From positions 3,214,382 to 3,278,381 of the forward strand of contig NC_021017.1 of assembly GCF_000210075.1 (NCBI RefSeq): a stretch of DNA of 64,000 nucleotides. Reading direction: 5' to 3'. The notes under the pieces were generated by a model. The model had not been told where the DNA came from. It searched no databases and saw nothing but the letters and a program-made list of their open reading frames with translations. Both the position numbers and the translations under genes were made by a program. Source of the DNA: Bacteroides xylanisolvens XB1A. Its GTDB lineage: Bacteria; Bacteroidota; Bacteroidia; Bacteroidales; Bacteroidaceae. Of the stretch, positions 32,100 to 41,800 are shown one piece after another; positions within the stretch are counted from its first letter, which is position 1, and each line of letters starts with the position of its first letter.

Positions 32100-34706
32100 T
32101 TATTTTAAAGAGGATAGCCAGGAAGGAACATATCCCAAACGTTTACGTAATTGAGCCTCATAGAGTGAATATGGTTCCACAGCAGTTCCGTTACTTTCGA
32201 GTCGCTTCATTTGAGTAGCATCAAAATCTAAAGGACTTCCGTGGAAACCGACAATGATAGGAGGCATAAATTTCCACCAAAAGCCGTTACTATCCCACCA
32301 GGTAAATTTACCTTCTGTATCGATGTCCTGATCTGTTTGTACATTTGTTGCATAGAAATTCCATATTGTCAGATTCTCCATGTGATTTGGCATTTGAGCA
32401 GAGTCTCCTCCTTGTCTCCAATGCATGAAACCGCCAGTACAGCAGTCAATTAATGTTGCACGTGGCTGTGTGGCATGTGATTCAAAGCAAGAATCATCTC
32501 CCCATTTCACATTCCATATTACAGCACCCATGCTTTGCTTTGAAACACCGCAAGCGTGATATTGACCAACGTTTGTTTTATATTCCATCAATGTGCTTTC
32601 ACCTTCTCCTTTTCTAAGTGTGTAGCCATTGCTGCTTTCAGTTACTTTTCCAATAAAGATACGGGAAGAAGCTTGCGAGCGGATAGAAGCATGTCCACGA
32701 TTACCACCAATAGTGATGTCATAAGCAGAACAATTGGCAGAACTTGTGATTGACATGGCTTCACTAACACTTTCAAAATTAACCCGGCGCATCCATGAAT
32801 TGGTCAGACGTACAAAATCGATAAGCTTAAAACCACCGTCATCTATGTCAGAGCCGTGATGAATAAACTTCTCTTTGGCATGTCCTTTAAATGTAAGGTC
32901 TTCTACGCCAACATTGGCATAATTGGCGAATTTATGTACATTCCATCCCCAATCTTTATTAATAGCATGCATGATGGGTTCTTTAAAGGTAATACTGTTA
33001 CCACTAATCTTTTCAATCTGATGGTATTCGAATATTTGAATACCATTTGTTTTGATATTGGGAGTAATGCCTTGTTGTACCTTAATATCTTGCCATTGAT
33101 AAGGCGATAGTTCGGAATTAATAACATCATTATCCGTGTTTCCCAACTTGGGGGTTCCCAGTACGAGACATACCCAACTGCCCGCACTTACTCCTGTTAA
33201 ACTGGCCGTTATGGTTTTGCTGCCTATGGGAGCGTCTTCAGTGATAGCACCAATTGATTCTCCTAATCCTGTATTATGTTTGAACTCCATCATAACAGGA
33301 GCATTCCACATTTCCTCAGTAGGTTTGGGAGAATTATTTGCAGCAGTCATTTCGAGTGTTGTTTTGTTTCTTCCGGCTCCTTTTAAAACAATATCACTCA
33401 TCGATATACGAATCCTGCGATCCTTAGAATCCTCATCTTGTAGAATATAATTCCCTTCTGGGAAGTAGATAATAGCTTTAGCGTTTTCCTTAATATATCG
33501 ATCTGTCATATTATTGAGATCTTCTTGCTTTGTTTCTCTTGCTATTTCTTCCAGTACCTTCATGAAAGCTGCTCTGTCAGATTTGCCGTCGTTGGGGATA
33601 GCCCCATATTGGGGATCTGTAACATCGTATACTTTATATCCTTGTGCTATTAATGTTTCTATTTCAGGAGGAGCTATTTCACCATGTTTATATCCGGCGT
33701 ATGAAAAGTCCAATAATACATTTTGTTGATCTGCGTTTACAAATTGTTGCCAGGCTTTTGCTCCGGTTTCATTGGAAAGTTGTTTCACTTCAATAGAAAC
33801 AATACGGATATAATTCTTTGATGAAGTAAGTACAATCTTAATTGTTTCTTCTACGTCTTTTACAACAGTTGCTTGTGGTGTGATAGTTAATAAGTTCTCG
33901 GATAAAAGAACATCCCATCCTTTAGGAGCTTGTATTGCAGCTTGTTGCACGTCATTCTGTTCTACTTTATACTCTTTATGGCTTTCATTGGGGGCAAAAA
34001 CTTGCACAGCTTGTTCACTTTCAGCGTCATTGAGACCATAAATGATCAGTCCGAAGCTGTCGTCTACTGGGAAAGTATATGTTTTTTCACCATCAGCCAG
34101 GGTGAATGAGAAAGTATGGTTTGCTTCATTATATTCTACCTTGCTGAATATGCTGGTTCCTCCCTGACTTCCACCTTCGGCCTTAGTTCCTAAGCTTGTA
34201 TATGTTTGTCCATTATCGTAGCTCACTTGCCAATATCCACTGGAAGATACGCTGATTAATGGAGTTGCCACCACATTGCCTTCTCCATCACGGGGCCAGG
34301 CTGATATTTTCTCTCCATCGGCTCCTGGCAGATATTTGAAATCTGTATCATTACTTGTTTTATATATCCAGTAGCCTTCTTCGTCTACGGAAAATTCAGG
34401 GACAGACGCTTGTACTGCTTCACTCTCCATGACTTTAATGCTTGTTCCGTCACTAAGTTCCAGCAAATATCCTAAGCCATCTTTAGTCGGAGTAATTCCG
34501 ATAATGATTTTGTTTTTTTGCATAAGGGCTTGCAGACTGGCAAATGAAGTATTCAGTCCTTCCGTTGCTTTTTCCAAAGCAGCGACACGGTCTTTCAGAG
34601 AATTGATGTCTGCTTCCAGGTCGTCTGTTTTTTGGCATGATTGCATGATTGCCAACATGCTGCAAATACCAAATAGTAATAGGTAGGTAATGCTCCTGTT
34701 TTTCAT
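32100..34706 (-). CDS. DUF4988 + pectate-lyase-superfamily beta-helix lipoprotein (DUF4955-like)
   Basis: The 868-residue protein has lipobox MQSC (Cys24) and a coiled coil (ADINSLKDRVAALEKATEG). DUF4988-type repeats follow (FSVDEEGYWIYKTSND; ISVSSSGYWQVSYDNG). From about 340, DVTDPQYGAIPNDGKSDRAA begins a pectate-lyase-3 type right-handed beta-helix (FPEGNYILQDEDSKDRRIRI). The C-terminal YEAQLRKRLGYVPSWL is DUF4955-like. Related Bacteroides proteins near chondroitin loci include polysaccharide lyases (PL29, from memory), so lyase activity is possible. It is the first gene of its operon. Confidence 0.72.
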   Translation of the reverse strand: MKNRSITYLLLFGICSMLAIMQSCQKTDDLEADINSLKDRVAALEKATEGLNTSFASLQALMQKNKIIIGITPTKDGLGYLLELSDGTSIKVMESEAVQASVPEFSVDEEGYWIYKTSNDTDFKYLPGADGEKISAWPRDGEGNVVATPLISVSSSGYWQVSYDNGQTYTSLGTKAEGGSQGGTSIFSKVEYNEANHTFSFTLADGEKTYTFPVDDSFGLIIYGLNDAESEQAVQVFAPNESHKEYKVEQNDVQQAAIQAPKGWDVLLSENLLTITPQATVVKDVEETIKIVLTSSKNYIRIVSIEVKQLSNETGAKAWQQFVNADQQNVLLDFSYAGYKHGEIAPPEIETLIAQGYKVYDVTDPQYGAIPNDGKSDRAAFMKVLEEIARETKQEDLNNMTDRYIKENAKAIIYFPEGNYILQDEDSKDRRIRISMSDIVLKGAGRNKTTLEMTAANNSPKPTEEMWNAPVMMEFKHNTGLGESIGAITEDAPIGSKTITASLTGVSAGSWVCLVLGTPKLGNTDNDVINSELSPYQWQDIKVQQGITPNIKTNGIQIFEYHQIEKISGNSITFKEPIMHAINKDWGWNVHKFANYANVGVEDLTFKGHAKEKFIHHGSDIDDGGFKLIDFVRLTNSWMRRVNFESVSEAMSITSSANCSAYDITIGGNRGHASIRSQASSRIFIGKVTESSNGYTLRKGEGESTLMEYKTNVGQYHACGVSKQSMGAVIWNVKWGDDSCFESHATQPRATLIDCCTGGFMHWRQGGDSAQMPNHMENLTIWNFYATNVQTDQDIDTEGKFTWWDSNGFWWKFMPPIIVGFHGSPLDFDATQMKRLESNGTAVEPYSLYEAQLRKRLGYVPSWLSSLK

Positions 34707-34745
34707 ACATTTATTATTTCAGGTTATTTATAATTTTCACAGTGG

Positions 34746-34753
34746 CAAAGATA
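34746..34753 (-). promoter_or_regulatory. -7 element TATCTTTG for the DUF4988 operon
   Basis: The minus-strand TATCTTTG is 39 bp before the start of the 868-residue lipoprotein. There is no convincing -33, as is common for regulated Bacteroides promoters. Confidence 0.55.
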
Positions 34754-34851
34754 ACCGGATAAAATAAGAGTATATGGATAAAAAAATTCAGGAATACGAT
34801 GAAATAATACATTTTACACACCTCTGTGATAGATTGAGGCTTTATGTATTA

Positions 34852-37692
34852 TTAGAGCAGGTCTACCCATTGCTCATTGCTTAATATAGGCAATGACTCA
34901 CTGTCGGCAACAAATGTTTCCGCCAGTTTTCGTTTCTCATCTTGCAGATGCAGAATCTTTTCCTCAATGCTGTTTTGTGTAATGAAGCGATAGGCAATCA
35001 CCTGCTTATCCTGACCGATACGATGGGCACGGGCGATGGCTTGCGATTCGGCGGCAGGATTCCACCAGGGATCTATGATAAATACATAGTCGGCTTGTGT
35101 AAGATTGAGTCCCACACCCCCTGCTTTTAGTGAAATAAGGAATGCCTGAACATCTTTTTGCTCGGTGAAATGGGCGATTTCGGAAGGCCGGTTGTTGGTT
35201 GCTCCTGTTAATAGGGCATATTTCCAGCCTCGTTCTCGGAAAGCTTCAGCCAAGACCTCCAGATGTTTGACGAATGAAGAGAAAATTAGGACTTTGTGTC
35301 CTTCGCTTTGTAATGTATCGAATGTTTCGATTATCTGTGCGGTTTTTCCGGATGTTCCGGTATAATCAGGAAGAATGAGTTGCGGATGACAAGAGAGTTG
35401 TCGTAAACGCAAAATGCCATTTAGTACACTAAATGAATGGAGCCTGTTCGTACTTTGAGGGTGCTGGAGAAGTATGTTTCGCAGGCTGTTTTTCTCCTGT
35501 TCGTAACACGTGTTCTGCTCTTCAGTCATGTCGCAGTAGATTGTTTCTTCCGTAAGTTCAGGAAGTTCCGGAGCTACCTCTTTCTTGCTTCTGCGGAGGA
35601 TGAATGGGGCAGTCAGTTGTTGCAACTGCACTCGTACGCGTTCGTTTCCCTGGCGAATCGGCATTATGAACTGCTTTTGGAAAGCACTTTCCGTGCCCAG
35701 TAAGTCCGGTTGTATAAAATGAAATTGAGCCCACAGGTCCTTTAATGAGTTTTCGATAGGAGTACCTGTTAGTGCGAGTCGGTGTTTGCTTTGCAGTTGA
35801 ATTGCCGACCGGAAGGTGAGCGATTCGCTATTCTTGATATTCTGGCTTTCATCGAGCACGACATATTCGAAACGGTAGGAAGAGAGTATATCAATGTTAT
35901 TTCTCATCATGCCATACGTAGTAAAGATCAAGTGAAAATGACCGAAGAATTTTTCCGGACGTTTCTTGTCTATAGCCACGGTGTTGTTGTATTCCATCAT
36001 TGAGAGCCCTGTAAAGCGCTTGGCTTCCCGTCGCCAGTTGTGAAGTAGCGATGTGGGGACTACAATTAGGGTAGCGGGTTGTTTGGGAGCGGATGGCTTA
36101 TATATGTACTGTAGCAGGGTAAGAGTCTGAAGAGTCTTCCCGAGTCCCATGTCATCTGCCAGGCATCCGCCAAATCCTTGTTTATGGAGGTGTACCATCC
36201 ACGAGAATCCTTTCTGCTGATAGGGGCGTAACGTTGCTTTAAGCGTTCTTGGTACGGCAACGTTATGTATTTGCTGCTTCGCGGGGAATTTTTTCACTCC
36301 ATCCTCACCCAAAGCTGTCTGTACGGCACCTATAAATGCATGTTTCAACCGAATTCCTTTTTCTGTTTGTACTCCCATCTCCAGTAAGTTCGCATATTTG
36401 CTGAACCACTCTTCAGGCAGGAGAATCATACGCCCGTCAGGTAGCAGATATTCCCGCTTTTCTTCGAGGATATGTTTGCGGAAACGTGAAAAAGGAATGC
36501 GCAGATTACCGATAACAACAGTGATGTGCAGTTCGAACCAGTCAACCTCATCGTCGCAGCTTTGCTCGATGCGTATCTCATCCAGACAATATAATGCATT
36601 CCCTACATTACTGGTAAGGTGAAAGGATTGCTGCAACATCTCCCGATGATTGTTGATCCATTCGACAATTGTCTTTTCCGGAGCTTTGGCGGATAGTTGG
36701 AAGTGTGTGGCATTGAGTTGTTGCAGACCGGCATTCGTTAAGAGTTGGACTGCTTGTTCTTCCACTGTAATATTACGCGGGAAAAAGCCGATTTCACCGG
36801 ATGTTTTCCGATAAATGATTTTCTTCATTTCATTAGCACTATCTGGTGCAAATGTCTGGTCTCCATAGCGGAAGACAAGTTGCAATGCTTGTCCGTTGTA
36901 TGTGGCATCTTCGAATGAGAGAACAGCTTCACAGGCACATTCTTCTTCAGTAATATTCAAACCGTGAGTCTCGATATCGTGATAACGTGCAATTGGAATA
37001 ACGATGTTGTCTATGTATTTCTCAATCTGCAAAGCGTCTACGCTAATCGATCTTTTCTTTGTGAAAGGTAAGATACGTGCGCTTTCAATGTGCGGAAAGA
37101 AATATAACTCCATTCCCAATAATAGAGTGGCCGGCGAGGAGGTCAGTACAACTACCGGTTTTAACTCACTCAAAGAGAACGGTTGCCCTTCATAATAACA
37201 CTGCAACTGATAACGGAACGTTTTACTGTCAACATGAAACGTTACGCGAATTTCTACGTCGTGAGGGTTGATATGATAAATATGATGGGCGTATAAGATT
37301 TTGCTACCGGCTTGTTTCTGATAAAAAGGCAGTCCATTTTCCCGTATCAACGCCAGCATCTCCAACAGCTTCTTTTCGATGAACGGGCGAATATTATTTT
37401 TAATTCGTTCCGGATCTTCGGATAGCTTATGTAGAAAGCGTGATACTGTTTTTTCACGGGAGTAGAGGCCCATCAGATACTTTTCTGTATAGTATGAAGC
37501 GATATCGATAGCTTGTCTTTCCGCTTCGCTCATTATGCTCATAGCTTCCGGAGAGGCGTGAAACGCTTGCTCCACTAATTGCAAGGTGCCATCGTTCAGC
37601 CTTTCCGCAATATACGGAATCAGTAATATGCCGAGTATCGGATGCTCTGTGAAAACGATTATAACTTGTCCGTTAGTTGGTCTCTCTTTCAT
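34852..37692 (-). CDS. SNF2-family helicase/ATPase
   Basis: The 946-residue protein has the seven SNF2 motifs in order in its C-terminal half: DDMGLGKTLQTL (Walker A), TLIVVPTSLLHNW, VVLDESQNIK (Walker B with DESQ), LTGTPIENS, VLIFSSFVKH, ISLKAGGVGLNLTQAD and ARAHRIGQDKQV. The N-terminal half of about 480 residues is a poorly conserved bacterial accessory region. It is a double-stranded DNA translocase probably involved in transcription recycling or DNA repair, like RapA-type proteins. It is transcribed divergently from mnmA. Confidence 0.93.
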   Translation of the reverse strand: MKERPTNGQVIIVFTEHPILGILLIPYIAERLNDGTLQLVEQAFHASPEAMSIMSEAERQAIDIASYYTEKYLMGLYSREKTVSRFLHKLSEDPERIKNNIRPFIEKKLLEMLALIRENGLPFYQKQAGSKILYAHHIYHINPHDVEIRVTFHVDSKTFRYQLQCYYEGQPFSLSELKPVVVLTSSPATLLLGMELYFFPHIESARILPFTKKRSISVDALQIEKYIDNIVIPIARYHDIETHGLNITEEECACEAVLSFEDATYNGQALQLVFRYGDQTFAPDSANEMKKIIYRKTSGEIGFFPRNITVEEQAVQLLTNAGLQQLNATHFQLSAKAPEKTIVEWINNHREMLQQSFHLTSNVGNALYCLDEIRIEQSCDDEVDWFELHITVVIGNLRIPFSRFRKHILEEKREYLLPDGRMILLPEEWFSKYANLLEMGVQTEKGIRLKHAFIGAVQTALGEDGVKKFPAKQQIHNVAVPRTLKATLRPYQQKGFSWMVHLHKQGFGGCLADDMGLGKTLQTLTLLQYIYKPSAPKQPATLIVVPTSLLHNWRREAKRFTGLSMMEYNNTVAIDKKRPEKFFGHFHLIFTTYGMMRNNIDILSSYRFEYVVLDESQNIKNSESLTFRSAIQLQSKHRLALTGTPIENSLKDLWAQFHFIQPDLLGTESAFQKQFIMPIRQGNERVRVQLQQLTAPFILRRSKKEVAPELPELTEETIYCDMTEEQNTCYEQEKNSLRNILLQHPQSTNRLHSFSVLNGILRLRQLSCHPQLILPDYTGTSGKTAQIIETFDTLQSEGHKVLIFSSFVKHLEVLAEAFRERGWKYALLTGATNNRPSEIAHFTEQKDVQAFLISLKAGGVGLNLTQADYVFIIDPWWNPAAESQAIARAHRIGQDKQVIAYRFITQNSIEEKILHLQDEKRKLAETFVADSESLPILSNEQWVDLL

Positions 37693-37711
37693 TCTCTTTT
37701 AGGCTTTAACT

Positions 37712-37739
37712 GACAAAGATACGGGAAAATACTTAATTT
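37712..37739. promoter_or_regulatory. Back-to-back -7 elements, SNF2 gene and mnmA
   Basis: On the minus strand TATCTTTG (37719-37712) lies 19 bp before the helicase start. On the plus strand TAATTTTG (37732-37739) lies 6 bp before the mnmA ATG, implying an almost leaderless mnmA transcript. The two elements are 12 bp apart. Confidence 0.65.
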
Positions 37740-37745
37740 TGCAGC

Positions 37746-38885
37746 ATGATAGAGGAAAACAAACGCGTATTGCTTGGAATGAGTGGCGGTACAGATAGCT
37801 CTGTTGCTGCTATGCGATTGCTGGAAGCCGGTTATGAAGTAATCGGGGTAACCTTCCGTTTTTATGAATTGAATGGTTCGACAGAATACTTGGAAGATGC
37901 CCGTAATTTGGCAGAACGTTTAGGAATACGGCATATAACATACGATGCCCGTGAAATATTTGCCCGGCAGATTATTGAATATTTTGTGCAGGAATACCTG
38001 GCAGGACGTACTCCGGTCCCCTGTACCTTGTGCAATAATTATCTGAAATGGCCTTTGCTTGCTAAGATTGCCGATGAAATGGGAATTTTTTATATTGCTA
38101 CCGGACACTATGCGCAGAATATACAACTAAATGAAACTTTTTATATAACGTACGCCGCCGATTCGGATAAGGATCAAACCTTCTTCTTATGGGGATTGAA
38201 ACAGGATATTCTTAATAGGATGCTGTTGCCGATGGGCGATATTACGAAAGCTGAAGCCCGTGCCTGGGCTGCTGAACATGGTTTTCGAAAGGTGGCAACC
38301 AAAAAGGATAGTATTGGTGTCTGTTTTTGCCCGATGGACTATCGGACCTTTTTAAAAGACTGGTTGGTCAGAAATGGTCAGATGTCGGTCAGTAATAGTG
38401 AGGCATCAATCAACAATAGTCAGACATCGGGCAGCGATAAACAGACCTGGTCTGACAGAATCAGAAGAGGAAGATTTGTCGATGAAAAGGGAAATTTTAT
38501 TGCCTGGCATGAAGGCTATCCCTTTTATACTATTGGGCAGAGACGCGGTTTGGGCATTCATCTGAATCGTCCTGTATTTGTGAAAGAGATTGATCCTGAA
38601 AAGAATGAAGTGATGTTGGCTTCTCTTTCATCGTTGGAAAAAACAGAAATGTGGTTGAAAGATTGGAATCTTGTAAATCAGGAGCGTACTTTAGGACGCT
38701 CTGACATAATTGTGAAGATACGCTATCGCAAGCAGGAAAACTATGGCACGATTACCGTCACATCGGATCATTTACTGCACGTGCAGCTCCATGAACCATT
38801 AACAGCCATTGCTCCCGGGCAGGCTGCTGCATTCTATGGAGACGGATTGCTACTAGGAGGAGGAATCATAGTCAACGCCCGGTAA
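37746..38885 (+). CDS. mnmA: tRNA-specific 2-thiouridylase MnmA
   Basis: This 379-residue enzyme thiolates U34 of Lys, Glu and Gln tRNAs. The PP-loop ATPase signature [15 protein letters not shown] is at the start. Catalytic Cys residues are in [13 protein letters not shown] and [12 protein letters not shown]. The C-terminal barrel carries [10 protein letters not shown]. Between about residues 208 and 238 there is a low-complexity Ser/Asn/Gln insertion ([19 protein letters not shown]) not expected in the family; it lies between the second Cys region and the barrel and is probably a surface loop. Bacteroides often have more than one MnmA paralogue. Confidence 0.95.
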   Translation: MIEENKRVLLGMSGGTDSSVAAMRLLEAGYEVIGVTFRFYELNGSTEYLEDARNLAERLGIRHITYDAREIFARQIIEYFVQEYLAGRTPVPCTLCNNYLKWPLLAKIADEMGIFYIATGHYAQNIQLNETFYITYAADSDKDQTFFLWGLKQDILNRMLLPMGDITKAEARAWAAEHGFRKVATKKDSIGVCFCPMDYRTFLKDWLVRNGQMSVSNSEASINNSQTSGSDKQTWSDRIRRGRFVDEKGNFIAWHEGYPFYTIGQRRGLGIHLNRPVFVKEIDPEKNEVMLASLSSLEKTEMWLKDWNLVNQERTLGRSDIIVKIRYRKQENYGTITVTSDHLLHVQLHEPLTAIAPGQAAAFYGDGLLLGGGIIVNAR

Positions 38886-38962
38886 TCTTATATATTGGGA
38901 AGATGAACGCTCTGACGCAAGTTTTTTAAAACAAAACTTAGCTTGCTAATCGACATAACTAA

Positions 38963-39030
38963 GGCACGGATTACACGAATAAACAAGGAAAGAGAATAAA
39001 CTTATCCATGTAATTCGTGTAATCCGTGCC
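38963..39030. repeat. Perfect 18-bp inverted repeat of the dispersed family
   Basis: GGCACGGATTACACGAAT (38963-38980) is exactly complementary to 39013-39030. It has the same ACGGAT-xACACG design as the copy at 1-60. It lies in the 240-bp gap between the convergent mnmA and GH3-family genes, where it can act as a terminator or mRNA-end hairpin. Confidence 0.88.
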
Positions 39031-39125
39031 TGAAAGAAATCGGAGAGTTGTTTTGACGCTCTCTCCTTATACAAGTAACCTCTGTAATGGAAAAAAACTT
39101 GTAGTGGTTATGTTTTGGTTTTTGG

Positions 39126-40652
39126 TTATTCTTCCGGATGAGCGCTATTATTCAGCACCAGCATTGCTTCTATATATTCGCGTGTATTGCTTAATCTGGG
39201 TACTTTGTGTTGTCCTCCCAGTTTTCCTTTCTGTGCCAGCCAGTCATGGAACAATCCCTGACGGGCAACGATCACTTCCAATGGTTGCAAAGCAATATCT
39301 TTCCATCGTTTGGCCTCATAGTCAGAGTTAACCTCTTTCAGCGTAGCGTCAAGTATTGCGGCGAACTTTTCTACGGAATCCGGCATTTTGGCAAATTCTA
39401 TCAGCCACTGGTGCCTGCATTTTGCGTTCTCATCCATAAACACCGGCGCCGCAGAGTATTCGCAAATTTGTGCTCCGGTTTCGGCGCAAGCCTTTGCCAA
39501 TCCTTTTTCAGCATTATCGACAATCAGCTCTTCACCAAATGCATTGATGAAATGCTTCGTTCTTCCCGTGATGACAAACTTATAGGGATTCTTGCTGGTA
39601 AACTTCACAGTATCACCAATCATGTATCTCCACAAACCACAGGAAGTAGAAATAACCATTGCATAGTTCTTGTTAAGCTCGACTTCTTCAAGACAATAAG
39701 CCCGTGGATTTTCTTTTCCCACTTCCTCCAACGGAACAAATTCGTAGAAAATTCCATAGTCGATCATTAATAACATGGCAGGATCGGAAAGGTCGTTCTG
39801 GGTTCCGAAATATCCTTCCGAAGCATTGTAGGTCTCTACATAATGCATTTTAGGTGTTGTAATCACCTGTTTATATTGCTCACGATACGGTGTGAAAGCC
39901 ACTCCACCATGGAAGAAAACTTCCAGATTGGGCCATACTTCTTCCAGTGCCTGCTTTCCTGTCTTTTCAAGGATACGTTTGATAAGTACCAGCATCCACG
40001 ACGGCACACCGGATAGGCTTGTCACATTTACCGGAATAGTGCTGTTGGCGATTGCTTCTATCTTGGTTTCCCATTCGCTCATCAATGCAATTTTCTTGCT
40101 TGGTACGCGAATGAAATTGATAAGCGGATTTACGTTTTGAATCAGAATAGCGGATAAATCTCCTACTAAACTATGATTGGAATTGAGGTTCGGGCTATGG
40201 CTCCCTCCTAGAATCAGTCCCTTGCCGGAGAAAAAATGGCTATCCGGATTGATGCGGAAATAAAGAGCTGCTGCGTCTTTTCCTCCTCTGTAATGAATAT
40301 CTTCCAGCGCTTCCTTGCTGACAGGAAGGAATTTACTTTTATCATTAGTCGTTCCGGAAGATTTTGCAAACCAGCGTATCTCCGATGGCCAAAGCAGATT
40401 CTGTTCCCCAGCTCGCAAACGTTCTACATAAGGCTTAATTTCTTCGTATGTCTGGATAGGAACACGTTTACGGAAATCTTCATAGTTACGGATAGAGGAA
40501 TAATCGTACTTTCTTCCCCATTCAGTTTGAGCGGCCTGGCGTGTTAAGCGGCTTAACACACGATGCTGTATCTCACTAGCCTGACTAGCATATAGGTCTA
40601 TCTGTTTTAAACGGGAATCGAAAGTCTTACTAATAATTTTTGTAATATTCAT
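39126..40652 (-). CDS. GH3 auxin-responsive promoter family protein (acyl-adenylate-forming)
   Basis: The 508-residue protein has the fold of plant GH3 amido synthetases, members of the ANL adenylating superfamily. RWFAKSSGTTNDKSKFLP is the phosphate-binding loop, with YVETYNASEGYFG and GLWRYMIGDTVKFTS as further nucleotide-site motifs. Bacterial members are common in Bacteroidetes but their substrates are not known to me; ligation of an acid to an amino acid is the family reaction. It is cytoplasmic and monocistronic, with a -7 element upstream. Confidence 0.88.
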   Translation of the reverse strand: MNITKIISKTFDSRLKQIDLYASQASEIQHRVLSRLTRQAAQTEWGRKYDYSSIRNYEDFRKRVPIQTYEEIKPYVERLRAGEQNLLWPSEIRWFAKSSGTTNDKSKFLPVSKEALEDIHYRGGKDAAALYFRINPDSHFFSGKGLILGGSHSPNLNSNHSLVGDLSAILIQNVNPLINFIRVPSKKIALMSEWETKIEAIANSTIPVNVTSLSGVPSWMLVLIKRILEKTGKQALEEVWPNLEVFFHGGVAFTPYREQYKQVITTPKMHYVETYNASEGYFGTQNDLSDPAMLLMIDYGIFYEFVPLEEVGKENPRAYCLEEVELNKNYAMVISTSCGLWRYMIGDTVKFTSKNPYKFVITGRTKHFINAFGEELIVDNAEKGLAKACAETGAQICEYSAAPVFMDENAKCRHQWLIEFAKMPDSVEKFAAILDATLKEVNSDYEAKRWKDIALQPLEVIVARQGLFHDWLAQKGKLGGQHKVPRLSNTREYIEAMLVLNNSAHPEE

Positions 40653-40683
40653 TTCTGCTTTAACATAATAATGTTTAGTCGTG

Positions 40684-40691
40684 CAAAAGTA
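40684..40691 (-). promoter_or_regulatory. -7 element TACTTTTG for the GH3-family gene
   Basis: The minus-strand TACTTTTG fits the consensus 31 bp before the start codon. Confidence 0.55.
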
Positions 40692-40789
40692 ACTTATTTA
40701 TCTTTTTTTTCTATCTTTACGACGGAAATAATCGTTAAAAATAGACGACTTTCATATAAATCCCGAGTTTTAGACTAAAAAATGCGACA

Positions 40790-41800
40790 ATGAGAATTGG
40801 AATCTTAACATCCGGCGGGGACTGTCCCGGTATTAATGCCACGATTCGTGGCGTGTGCAAAACTGCCATCAATTATTACGGGATGGAAGTAGTAGGTATT
40901 CACAGCGGTTTTCAGGGCTTGCTGACTAAAGATGTCGAATCTATTACAGACAAGTCGCTCTCCGGTTTGCTCAATCTGGGTGGAACGATGTTAGGAACAT
41001 CTCGTGAGAAGCCTTTCAAAAAAGGAGGCGTTGTCTCTGATGTTGACAAACCGTCTTTAATCCTTCAGAATATCCGGGAAATGGAACTCGACTGTGTCGT
41101 TTGTATCGGCGGAAATGGAACACAGAAGACTGCGGCGAAGTTTGCTGCGATGGGAGTGAATATCGTATCTGTTCCTAAAACCATTGATAATGATATTTGG
41201 GGTACAGATATTTCTTTCGGTTTCGACTCGGCAGTAAGTATTGCTACCGATGCCATCGACCGTTTACATTCCACCGCAAGTTCTCACAAAAGGGTGATGG
41301 TGATTGAAGTGATGGGGCACAAGGCGGGTTGGATTGCCTTGTATTCCGGTATGGCAGGAGGAGGGGATGTGATTCTTCTCCCTGAAATTGCTTATGACAT
41401 TAAAAATATTGGTAATACGATTCTGGAAAGACTGAAAAAGGGCAAGCCTTATTCTATTGTAGTGGTAGCAGAAGGTATTAGGACAGACGGACGCAAACGG
41501 GCTGCTGAATATATTGCGCAGGAGATTGAATATGAAACTGGTATAGAAACTCGCGAAACAGTTCTGGGCTATATTCAGCGTGGTGGTTCGCCTACTCCTT
41601 TCGACCGCAATCTTTCTACCCGTATGGGCGGCCACGCGACAGAATTGATCGCCAAGGGTGAATTCGGGCGTATGGTAGCTTTAAAAGGGGACGATATTGC
41701 ATCTATCCCTCTTGAAGAAGTTGCAGGAAAACTGAAATTAGTTACTGAAGATCACGATTTGGTGATTCAGGGGCGTCGCATGGGGATTTGCTTTGGCTAG
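40790..41800 (+). CDS. pfkA: 6-phosphofructokinase
   Basis: The 336-residue glycolytic enzyme starts with GILTSGGDCPGINATIRG (phosphate-binding loop). Residues that sort ATP from pyrophosphate users are mixed: GGNGTQKT has Gly at the position E. coli calls 104 (ATP type) but Asn where Asp103 is usual, while PKTIDND has Lys at 124 (pyrophosphate type). Enzymes with Gly104/Lys124 are known to use ATP, so ATP is the likely donor. IDND holds the catalytic Asp. Its last 59 bp overlap the 3' end of rnc on the other strand. Confidence 0.94.
   Translation: MRIGILTSGGDCPGINATIRGVCKTAINYYGMEVVGIHSGFQGLLTKDVESITDKSLSGLLNLGGTMLGTSREKPFKKGGVVSDVDKPSLILQNIREMELDCVVCIGGNGTQKTAAKFAAMGVNIVSVPKTIDNDIWGTDISFGFDSAVSIATDAIDRLHSTASSHKRVMVIEVMGHKAGWIALYSGMAGGGDVILLPEIAYDIKNIGNTILERLKKGKPYSIVVVAEGIRTDGRKRAAEYIAQEIEYETGIETRETVLGYIQRGGSPTPFDRNLSTRMGGHATELIAKGEFGRMVALKGDDIASIPLEEVAGKLKLVTEDHDLVIQGRRMGICFG

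Noticed and set aside
39126-40652. Plant-type contamination because of the GH3 auxin family name
   Set aside because: GH3-like proteins are common in Bacteroidetes, and codon use and a Bacteroides -7 element fit the surrounding genome.
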